Shown here: positions 27,240-37,476 of the stretch, in pieces
How positions within the stretch are numbered: the first letter of the stretch is position 1
Layout of the letters: every line of letters begins with the position of its first letter
From: Pseudomonadota bacterium
GTDB taxonomy: Bacteria; Pseudomonadota; Gammaproteobacteria; Burkholderiales; SG8-39
Assembly: GCA_027624175.1 (NCBI GenBank)
Contig: JAQBXT010000017.1
Location: 1 to 37,476 of the forward strand
Length of the DNA stretch: 37,476 bases
Direction: 5' to 3'
Position numbers and translations under genes: made by a program
Notes under the pieces: model-generated
Seen by the model: the letters and a program-made list of their open reading frames with translations, nothing else
What the model was told of the DNA's origin: nothing
The model's database searches: none

Positions 27240-30200
27240 ATGTTCGAGTATCTGATGCCCTCGCTGGTCATGCGCGCGCCAGCGCGCAGCCTGCTCGGGC
27301 AGACCAGCCGTTTCGTGGTTCGCCGGCAGATCGCCTATGGCGCCGCGCTCGGTCTGCCGTGGGGGATTTCGGAATCCGCCTATAACGTCCGCGACCTGGA
27401 GCTCACCTATCAATATTCGAACTTCGGCGTCCCGGGTCTGGGTTTGAAACGCGGTCTGAGCCAGGACGCCGTCGTCGCGCCCTACGCGACGGCGCTCGCG
27501 GCCATGGTCGATCCGGGAGCGGCGGCGCGCAACTTCGCCCGACTCGCCGCCCTGGGCGCGCAAGGCCGCTACGGATTCTACGAGGCGCTGGATTACACAC
27601 GCACGCGTTTGCCCGAAGGGAAAGACGTCGCAATCGTCCTCGCCTACATGGCGCACCATCAGGGCATGACGGTGGTCGCTATCGCCAACGGGCTCCTCGA
27701 CGGGAAGATGCGGGGGCGGTTTCATGCCGAGCCGAGCGTGCAGGCGACGGAGTTGCTCTTGCAGGAACGCACGCCGCGCGATGTCGCGGTCGCTTATCCC
27801 AGGGCGGAGGAAGTCGAGACGGCAGCGATGGTCCGCGACCTGGAGCTCCCTACGGTGCGGCGGCTGCGCTCCGCGCACGGCGCCACGCCGGAGGCGCATC
27901 TGCTTTCGAACGGCCGGTATACCGTGATGCTGACGGGCGCCGGTTCCGGCTACAGCCGCTGGGGCGATATCGGAATCACGCGCTGGCGCGAGGACGTGAC
28001 CCGCGACGACTGGGGCGCTTACGTGTTCCTGCGCGACGTCGAGAGCGGCAGCGTGTGGTCCGCGGGCTACCAGCCGAGCGGCGTCGAACCGGACAGTTAC
28101 GCCGTCACGTTCACCGAAGATCGCGCCGAGTTTGTCAGAAGCGACGGAACCATCACCACGACGCTCGAAGTCGTCGTCTCCCCGGAGGACAACGCAGAGG
28201 TGCGCCGCGTCTCGGTCACGAACGTGGGAAATTCGGACCGGGACATCGAGCTCACCTCCTACGCCGAGCTGGTGCTGGCGCCGCCCGCCGCCGACACGGC
28301 GCACCCGAGCTTTTCCAAGCTGTTCGTGCAAACCGAATATCTCGCCAAGATCGGCGCCATCCTGGCGACGCGGCGGCGTCGCTCGCCCGGTGAGCCAGAA
28401 ATCTGGCTGGCGCATCTTGCCGTCGTCGAGGGCGAGACCGTGGGCGAGCCGGAGGTCGAAACCGATCGTGCCCGTTTCCTCGGCCGTGGACGCGTAGTCC
28501 GGACGCCGATGGCAGTGATCGACGGCCTGCCGCTTTCCAATACGGTCGGCACCGTGCTCGATCCCGTTTTGGCGTTGCGCCGCCGCGTGCGAGTACCGCC
28601 AGGCAGGACGGTGCGCATCGCATTCTGGACCGTCGTCGCGTCCTCCCGTAGCGAGGTGCTGGACCTGGCCGACAAGCATCACGACGCGACGGCCTTCGAG
28701 CGCGCGGCCACATTGGCGTGGACCCAGGGTCAAGTGCAGTTGAGTCATCTCGGCGTCGATGCGGATCAGGCGAGCCTGTTTCAGCGCCTCGCGGGCCACG
28801 TGCTCTACGTCGATCCGTCGCTGCGTCCGTCGCCGGAAGTTATACGCGGCGGCGGCGGCGGGCCGGCGGCACTGTGGACGCAAAGCATTTCCGGCGACAT
28901 CCCGATCGTCCTCGCGCGGATTGACAACATCGAAGAGGTCGCCATCGTCCGCCAGTTGCTGCGAGCCCATGAATACTGGCGGATGAAGCAGCTCGCCGTG
29001 GATCTCGTGATCCTGAACGAACGCGCGTCTTCCTATGCGCAAGACCTTCAAATCGCCCTCGAGACACTGGTCCGGACGAGCCAGTCCCGACCGCAGATTG
29101 GAGCGGACATCGCGCGCGGCGCCGTGTTCGTGCTCCGTGCCGATCTCATTTCGGCGGAGACGCGCGCCCTGCTTCTCTCGATGGCCCGGGCCGTGCTGGT
29201 CGGAAGAAACGGAACGCTATCGGAACAGCTCGACCGTCTCCAGGAAGCGGACACTACCTCAACGCCGGCAAAATTTGTCCCGCCGCCAAGACGCGTGTCC
29301 CCCGCGGCCGTGCCGCAGACGGTTCCGCTGCCGCCGAACCTCGAATTCTTCAATGGGTTCGGCGGATTCGCCGCCGACGGACGGGAGTACGTGACCTTTC
29401 TCGACGCCGGGCGTTGGTTACCGGCCCCTTGGATCAACGTCATCGCCAATCCTTCGTTCGGCTTTCAAGTCGCGGTCGAAGGCAGCGGCTACACCTGGTC
29501 GGCGAACAGTGGCGAGAACCAGCTCACGCCCTGGTCGAACGACCCGGTCACCGATCGACCTGGGGAGGTCATCTATCTGCGGGACGACGAGTCGGGCGAA
29601 CTGTGGGGACCGACGGCCCTGCCGATCCGTGACGAGGCCGCGCCCTATATCGCCAGGCACGGCCAGGGCTACAGCCGGTTCGAGCACAACGCGCACGGTA
29701 TCGCGCTCGATCTCCTCCAATACGTGCCGCTCGATGATCCCCTCAAGATCTCACGGCTGACGATCCGCAACACGTCGGGGCGACTCCGGCGGCTCTCGGT
29801 CACGGCCTATGTGGAGTGGGTGCTCGGCCGGTCGCGCAGCGCGTCCGCGCTTTCAGTCGTGACGGAACTCGATCCGGAGACCGGCGCGATGCTCGCGCAC
29901 AACCCCTGGAACACGACGTTCGGTTCCCGTGTCGCCTTCGCGGATCTGGGCGGACGACAGACCCACTGGACCGGCGACCGGCGGGAGTTCCTCGGGCGCA
30001 ATGGCACGCTCGACAACCCGGCCGCGCTTGCGGGGGAAACCGCTCTTTCCCAGCGGGTCGGTGCCGGCCTCGATCCCTGCAGTGCTCTGCAAACCCCGGT
30101 CGAGCTCGAGCCGGGCGGCACGGTGGAAATCGTCTTCTTCCTCGGCGAGGCGGCGACGGCGGCCGATGCGAAATCCCTGATCGCACGCTACCGGGCGGCC

Positions 30201-31748
30201 GATCTCGACGCGGTCCTGCGCGAGGTCGTCGGGTATTGGGACGAGGTGCTCGGCACCGTCCAGGTGAAAACGCCGGACCGCTCCATGGACATCATGCTCA
30301 ATCGCTGGCTGCTCTATCAGACGCTCGCCTGCCGCGTTTGGGCGCGAGCGGCGTTCTATCAGGCAAGCGGCGCTTACGGTTTCCGCGACCAGCTCCAGGA
30401 CGGCATGGCGCTCGCCCTGTCGCGGCCGGCTCTGACGCGCGAGCATCTGCTGCGCGCCGCTGCCCGGCAATTCGTCGAAGGCGATGTCCAGCACTGGTGG
30501 CTGCCGCCGTCCGGCCAGGGCGTGCGCACCCGCATTTCCGACGATCGCGTCTGGCTCGCCTACGCCGCCGCCCACTATGTCGAGACGACAGGCGACATCG
30601 CGGTGCTGGAGGAGCCCGTTCCATTCCTCGAAGGCCAGGTGCTGCAGCCCGGCGAACACGATGCCTACTTCCAGCCTATGATCGCGGACGCGAGCGCGAC
30701 ACTCTTCGAGCACTGCGCACGCGGACTCGATCAGAGTCTCGCCGTCGGCGAACACGGCTTGCCGTTGATCGGCACGGGCGACTGGAACGACGGCATGAAC
30801 CGCGTCGGCGAGCAGGGCAAAGGCGAGAGCGTCTGGCTCGGCTGGTTCCTGCACGCAACGCTGGCGGCGTTCGCGCCGCTCGCGACAGCGCGCGGCGAAT
30901 TGGCGCGCGCCACGCTGTGGCGGGCGCACGCCGAGCGGCTGCGCGGCTCGCTCGAGCGGGACGGCTGGGACGGTGACTGGTACCGGCGCGGCTACTTCGA
31001 CGACGGCACGCCGCTCGGTTCCTCAACCAGCGAAGAATGCCGGATCGACTCGATCGCACAATCCTGGAGCGTGATCTCGGGAGCGGCGGATCCCGCTCGT
31101 GCCCTGCGCGCCATGGCTGCCGTGGACGCGCAACTCATTCGCGGCGACGCGGGTCTCGCGCTGCTGTTCACGCCGCCGTTCGAGCGTACGCCGCTCGATC
31201 CCGGATACATCAAAGGCTACCCGCCCGGCATCCGCGAAAACGGCGGCCAATACACGCATGCCGCCGCCTGGTCGGTGATCGCTTTCGCGGCGCTGGGCGA
31301 CGGCGAAAAGTCCGCCGCACTGTTCTCGCTCCTGAATCCGATCAATCGCACCAGCACCCGGGCGGATGTGCAGCACTACAAGGTCGAGCCCTACGCAGTC
31401 GCCGCCGATGTCTATTCAGTCGCCCCGCACGTCGGGCGGGGCGGATGGACCTGGTACACCGGGTCGGCCGGATGGCTGTACCGCGCGGGCATCGAAGCGA
31501 TACTCGGCTTTCGGCTGCAGGGCGCCTGCCTGTGCCTCGCCCCCTGCATTCCCAAGTCGTGGCCGCGATTCGAGATCGTGTTCAAGTATCGCTCCGCGCG
31601 TTACGAGATCGCGGTCGAGAACCCGAACGGCGTCTGCCGTGGCGTCGCTTTCGCAGAGCTGGATGGCAAGCGGCTGCCGGAGGGTCCGGCGCGCGTGCCG
31701 CTCGTGGATGACGGACAAACCCACGGGGTACGCGTGATCCTCGGCTGA
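27240..31748 (+). CDS. NdvB C-terminal half: glycoamylase-like domain plus GH94 phosphorylase-like domains
   Basis: This 1502-codon open frame continues the broken ndvB, starting at the first ATG after the frameshift ([14 protein letters not shown]). Residues up to about 200 are the glycoamylase-like region ([38 protein letters not shown]). Two GH94 (formerly GT36) repeats follow, each with a YSRWGD- or [19 protein letters not shown]-type beta-sandwich segment. The C-terminal catalytic barrel has RFRDQLQD-like [25 protein letters not shown] with the expected acid aspartate, and [14 protein letters not shown]. In NdvB this half controls glucan chain length. With the active-site motifs intact it might work as a free beta-1,2-oligoglucan phosphorylase-like protein, but without a clear ribosome site expression is doubtful. 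Confidence 0.8.
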   Translation: MFEYLMPSLVMRAPARSLLGQTSRFVVRRQIAYGAALGLPWGISESAYNVRDLELTYQYSNFGVPGLGLKRGLSQDAVVAPYATALAAMVDPGAAARNFARLAALGAQGRYGFYEALDYTRTRLPEGKDVAIVLAYMAHHQGMTVVAIANGLLDGKMRGRFHAEPSVQATELLLQERTPRDVAVAYPRAEEVETAAMVRDLELPTVRRLRSAHGATPEAHLLSNGRYTVMLTGAGSGYSRWGDIGITRWREDVTRDDWGAYVFLRDVESGSVWSAGYQPSGVEPDSYAVTFTEDRAEFVRSDGTITTTLEVVVSPEDNAEVRRVSVTNVGNSDRDIELTSYAELVLAPPAADTAHPSFSKLFVQTEYLAKIGAILATRRRRSPGEPEIWLAHLAVVEGETVGEPEVETDRARFLGRGRVVRTPMAVIDGLPLSNTVGTVLDPVLALRRRVRVPPGRTVRIAFWTVVASSRSEVLDLADKHHDATAFERAATLAWTQGQVQLSHLGVDADQASLFQRLAGHVLYVDPSLRPSPEVIRGGGGGPAALWTQSISGDIPIVLARIDNIEEVAIVRQLLRAHEYWRMKQLAVDLVILNERASSYAQDLQIALETLVRTSQSRPQIGADIARGAVFVLRADLISAETRALLLSMARAVLVGRNGTLSEQLDRLQEADTTSTPAKFVPPPRRVSPAAVPQTVPLPPNLEFFNGFGGFAADGREYVTFLDAGRWLPAPWINVIANPSFGFQVAVEGSGYTWSANSGENQLTPWSNDPVTDRPGEVIYLRDDESGELWGPTALPIRDEAAPYIARHGQGYSRFEHNAHGIALDLLQYVPLDDPLKISRLTIRNTSGRLRRLSVTAYVEWVLGRSRSASALSVVTELDPETGAMLAHNPWNTTFGSRVAFADLGGRQTHWTGDRREFLGRNGTLDNPAALAGETALSQRVGAGLDPCSALQTPVELEPGGTVEIVFFLGEAATAADAKSLIARYRAADLDAVLREVVGYWDEVLGTVQVKTPDRSMDIMLNRWLLYQTLACRVWARAAFYQASGAYGFRDQLQDGMALALSRPALTREHLLRAAARQFVEGDVQHWWLPPSGQGVRTRISDDRVWLAYAAAHYVETTGDIAVLEEPVPFLEGQVLQPGEHDAYFQPMIADASATLFEHCARGLDQSLAVGEHGLPLIGTGDWNDGMNRVGEQGKGESVWLGWFLHATLAAFAPLATARGELARATLWRAHAERLRGSLERDGWDGDWYRRGYFDDGTPLGSSTSEECRIDSIAQSWSVISGAADPARALRAMAAVDAQLIRGDAGLALLFTPPFERTPLDPGYIKGYPPGIRENGGQYTHAAAWSVIAFAALGDGEKSAALFSLLNPINRTSTRADVQHYKVEPYAVAADVYSVAPHVGRGGWTWYTGSAGWLYRAGIEAILGFRLQGACLCLAPCIPKSWPRFEIVFKYRSARYEIAVENPNGVCRGVAFAELDGKRLPEGPARVPLVDDGQTHGVRVILG

Positions 31749-31761
31749 AGAGGCTGGCGGG

Positions 31762-32637
31762 CTAGCCCTTCGCCAGCAGGCCCATCAGCGCGGTGTTGTC
31801 CCAGCGCCCGTGCCCGGCGGTGCTGATGCGGCCGAAGTACTGCTCGATGAGCGCGGTGCCGGGCATGTGGGAGCCGTTCTTCTTTGCTTCCGCGAGCGCG
31901 ATGTTGAGGTCCTTGCGCATCCAGTCGCTGGCGAAGCCGAAGCCCTCGAACTTGCCCCCGACCATGGTCTTCCAGCGGTTCTCGAGCTGCCAGGACTGGG
32001 CCGCGCCCTTGGAAATGACGGCTACCACTTTTTCCATGTCCAGGCCGGCGTTCTTGCCGAAGTTGAGCGCTTCCGAGAGCCCCTGCAGCAGGCCGACGAT
32101 GGCGACCTGGTTCACCATCTTGGTGAGCTGGCCGGCGCCTGGCGCGCCGATCAGGGCGCACATCTTGGCGTAGACGTCGAGCACCGGCTTGGCGCGGTCG
32201 AAATCGGCCTGCTCGCCACCGCACATGATGCCCAGCTGCCCGGTCACCGCGCCGGCCTGGCCGCCCGAGACCGGGGCGTCAACGAAACCGACGCCTTCTT
32301 CCTTGCATTTGGCGTGCAGCTCGCGCGCAACAACGGCGGAGGCGGTGGTGTGATCCACCAGCACGGCGCCTTTCTTCAGTCCCGCCAGCGCACCGCTGTC
32401 GCCGTAGGCGACCGCGCGCACGTCGTCGTCGTTGCCGACGCACATCATGACGAAGTCGCAGCCCTGGGCGGCCTCCTTGGGGGTGGGGGCGGACTTGCCG
32501 CCGTATTCCTTCGCCCAGGCTTGCGCCTTGGCCGCCGAGCGGTTGTAGACGGTCACGTCGTGACCGCCCTTTTTCAGCAGGTGACCCGCCATCGGGTAGC
32601 CCATCACGCCCAATCCGAGGAATGCGACCTTGGCCAT
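31762..32637 (-). CDS. Beta-hydroxyacid dehydrogenase (GarR/HIBADH family)
   Basis: A 291-residue NAD(P)-dependent dehydrogenase of the 3-hydroxyisobutyrate / tartronate semialdehyde reductase family. The Rossmann motif [16 protein letters not shown] is at the start. The substrate motif is [11 protein letters not shown], the catalytic lysine lies in [12 protein letters not shown] and the cofactor end is [17 protein letters not shown] 32637 has a GGGAGA ribosome site upstream; a longer frame to 32712 would enter the recA promoter region. It converges on the ndvB remnant (13 bases apart) and diverges from recA. Substrate is not determined; glyoxylate/tartronate semialdehyde is one possibility. 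Confidence 0.92.
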   Translation of the reverse strand: MAKVAFLGLGVMGYPMAGHLLKKGGHDVTVYNRSAAKAQAWAKEYGGKSAPTPKEAAQGCDFVMMCVGNDDDVRAVAYGDSGALAGLKKGAVLVDHTTASAVVARELHAKCKEEGVGFVDAPVSGGQAGAVTGQLGIMCGGEQADFDRAKPVLDVYAKMCALIGAPGAGQLTKMVNQVAIVGLLQGLSEALNFGKNAGLDMEKVVAVISKGAAQSWQLENRWKTMVGGKFEGFGFASDWMRKDLNIALAEAKKNGSHMPGTALIEQYFGRISTAGHGRWDNTALMGLLAKG

Positions 32638-32694
32638 CTTATTTCTCCCAAGCTGTTGTCTGTATTGCGAAAACCGGATGGTACCGCAGGCGCG

Positions 32695-32742
32695 TTGACA
32701 GCTCCGCGTCAACGACTACAATACATGGACGTTTATACAGTA
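32695..32742 (+). promoter_or_regulatory. recA promoter with LexA-like site
   Basis: TTGACA (32695-32700) and TACAAT (32717-32722) are separated by 16 bases, a near-consensus sigma-70 promoter. Immediately downstream, 32723-32742 resembles a LexA box: the right half ATACAGTA is perfect and the left half is poor (ATGG in place of CTGT). This position over the start point suits SOS control of recA. Confidence 0.7.
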
Positions 32743-32817
32743 TCCGGTGTCGGTCCAGGGGTCCTGGTTCCAGGGCAGCCTGCCGCAGAAGCCGACAGCC
32801 AGAACAAGAGGTACAAC

Positions 32818-33900
<1,083 letters not shown>

Positions 33901-33902
33901 GG

Positions 33903-34364
33903 ATGGACGGTCCTGACACGCCCGCGGCGCTCAAGGCGCGGGCGCTAAGGCACCTCGTACGGCGCGAGCATTCGCGCTCCGAGCTCGCCCGCAAGCTGGC
34001 GCCATTCACGCCATCGCCCGAGGCGCTCGAGCAGCTGCTCGATGCGCTGGTGGCCGGGAAGCAACTGTCCGACGAGCGCTACGCGGAATTGCGGGCGCAC
34101 CAGCTCTCGCGCAAGTACGGCGCGGCGCGCATCCGCCAGGACCTGAAGTCGAAGGGCGTGGACGGGGGCATCGTCGAACGCGTGTCCGCCGAGGACGAAG
34201 TGGCGCGCGCGCGCGCCATCCTCGCGCGCAAGTACCGCACGGGCGCTGCGACGCGCGAGGAGCGCGCGCGCCGCATGCGTTTTCTGCAGTCGCGCGGTTT
34301 TTCCCACGACACCATCCGCCGCGTCGTGTCATCCGCTGACGACGACGACGCGTTAAACCCCTAG
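33903..34364 (+). CDS. recX: Regulatory protein RecX
   Basis: A 153-residue helical repeat protein that binds and inhibits RecA filaments. It shows ALRHLVRREHSRSELARKL (first repeat), LSDERYAELRAHQLSRKYG (second) and RMRFLQSRGFSHDTIRRV (third), the normal three-repeat order. ATG 33903 lies two bases after recA, a common coupled arrangement. The long open frame entering from recA is a shadow. Confidence 0.96.
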   Translation: MDGPDTPAALKARALRHLVRREHSRSELARKLAPFTPSPEALEQLLDALVAGKQLSDERYAELRAHQLSRKYGAARIRQDLKSKGVDGGIVERVSAEDEVARARAILARKYRTGAATREERARRMRFLQSRGFSHDTIRRVVSSADDDDALNP

Positions 34365-34394
34365 CGCGATTCGCGCGGAAAGGGGGTGATGGGA

Positions 34395-34733
34395 ATGGAA
34401 CAGGCACAGGCATTGGCAATCGTGAAATCGCTCGCCAACGGCGTCGACCCGGACAGCGGCGAAGTGTTCCCGGCGGAAGGCGCCTACCAGCGGCCGCAGA
34501 CGGTGCGCGCACTGTACACGGCGGTGGAAGCGCTGGAACGCGCCGCGCAGTTCGAGCGGCGCAAGCAGCAGCTGCCGGCGAAGACCGGGGAGCCGTGGAC
34601 CGAAGACGAGGACCGCAAGCTGCTCGCGTCGTTCGACGCGGGGAATACGCTCGGCGAACTCGCCATGGCGCATCAGCGCACGCAGACGGGTATCCGCGCA
34701 CGGCTGGTGAAGTACGGCCGGCTCGCGGCCTAG
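34395..34733 (+). CDS. Small hypothetical protein with C-terminal HTH/Myb-like motif
   Basis: A 112-residue protein I cannot assign to a named family. The N-terminal half (residues 1-50) begins MEQAQALAIVKSLANGVDPD and has EVFPAEGAYQRPQTVRALYTAV split by a few residues. The C-terminal part (about 68-112) has EPWTEDEDRKLLASFDAG followed by LGELAMAHQRTQTGIRARL, which looks like a SANT/Myb- or GcrA-like helix-turn-helix. A DNA-binding role is therefore plausible. ATG 34395 has a GGGGG ribosome site at 34382-34386 eight bases upstream; GTG 34386 and ATG 34389 are closer alternatives. It lies between recX and alaS, probably on the recA-recX transcript, and is followed by a strong palindrome. Confidence 0.75.
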   Translation: MEQAQALAIVKSLANGVDPDSGEVFPAEGAYQRPQTVRALYTAVEALERAAQFERRKQQLPAKTGEPWTEDEDRKLLASFDAGNTLGELAMAHQRTQTGIRARLVKYGRLAA

Positions 34734-34744
34734 GGGACCGGGGA

Positions 34745-34770
34745 GGCTGCGGCGCCCGGGCGCCGCAGCC
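34745..34770 (+). terminator. Perfect 26-base palindrome, probable terminator
   Basis: GGCTGCGGCGCCC is followed at once by its exact complement GGGCGCCGCAGCC, then CCCTCCTTT. It starts 11 bases after the upstream stop codon. The T-run is only three, so termination is likely but not certain. The stem also occupies the region expected for the alaS -35. Confidence 0.55.
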
Positions 34771-34792
34771 CCTCCTTTAGAATAGCTGGCCT

Positions 34793-37408
<2,616 letters not shown>

Positions 37409-37476
37409 CTAGTGTAGTGCTTCGTAAATACAGGAACTAATTGATGCGCTATCTGTCTCATTGCTATTGTGCAAGA
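37409..37476. other. AT-richer intergenic tail at the window edge
   Basis: These 68 bases after alaS are clearly less GC-rich than the gene. An ATG at 37443 opens an 11-codon frame running off the window, which may be the start of a gene or the end of an insertion element. Nothing can be decided from this length. Confidence 0.3.

Noticed and set aside
27198-29051. 617-residue minus-strand frame
   Set aside because: Antisense to the GH94 remnant; Arg-rich, with no recognisable domain.
31810-32817. N-terminal extension of recA through the dehydrogenase
   Set aside because: The first 336 codons are antisense to the beta-hydroxyacid dehydrogenase; the recA promoter and ribosome site support GTG 32818.

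Overview
The window is a high-GC, gene-dense bacterial chromosome segment, most likely from a betaproteobacterium. The evidence is the gene content and order: glyA-nrdR-ribD-ribE, ribBA-ribH-nusB-thiL-pgpA, rpsP-rimM-trmD-rplS and recA-recX-alaS, with many 1-4 base stop/start overlaps. I cannot name a genus. No rRNA, tRNA or CRISPR array is visible.

Layout. (1) 1-1352: the 3' end of a MobA/MocA-like nucleotidyltransferase and a class III nucleotide cyclase fused to an FHA domain. (2) 1408-4749: glyA, nrdR, ribD, ribE. (3) 4750-8100, accessory: a roughly 50% GC SIR2-like gene packaged exactly like an integron gene cassette with attC-like sites, then a short-chain dehydrogenase, a TPMT-type methyltransferase and a vapBC toxin-antitoxin pair. 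The vapBC segment is flanked by direct repeats copied from the hrpA leader. (4) 8175-13287: hrpA, an EI24-type membrane protein and a CinA-N/MoCF-type protein, all overlapping. (5) 13336-15191: rpsP-rimM-trmD-rplS. (6) 15245-21532: ribBA (cyclohydrolase half degenerate), ribH, nusB, thiL, pgpA, pncC, then a Memo-AMMECR1 fusion and its radical SAM partner, running into an MFS transporter that ends at 22767. (7) 22787-24404: hipBA with a perfect operator palindrome. (8) 24465-26257: an HpcH/HpaI-type aldolase and a 2-hydroxyacid dehydrogenase. (9) 26345-31748: a wrecked ndvB-type cyclic beta-1,2-glucan synthase. It has lost its glucosyltransferase/membrane module and carries a frameshift, but the GH94 half is still open. 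(10) 31762-37408: a beta-hydroxyacid dehydrogenase, recA with a promoter and LexA-like site, recX, a small HTH/Myb-like protein and alaS.

How the genes fit together. The riboflavin genes ribD, ribE, ribBA and ribH supply the later steps of flavin synthesis. They are normally contiguous in this lineage but are split here by about 10.5 kb holding the accessory block, hrpA and the rpsP operon. NusB, ThiL and PgpA follow ribH in a common proteobacterial order. The aldolase, 2-hydroxyacid dehydrogenase and beta-hydroxyacid dehydrogenase all look like sugar-acid or hydroxyacid metabolism, but their substrates cannot be read from sequence.

The most notable observation is the SIR2-like gene. Its start lies 16 bases after a GTTAGAT core, and its stop codon directly abuts a 61-base foldable element ending in GGGCGTTAGAT. 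This is the geometry of an integron cassette, and no integrase is present in the window. A lone chromosomal cassette carrying a predicted NAD-consuming enzyme is a good candidate for an uncharacterised phage-defence gene.
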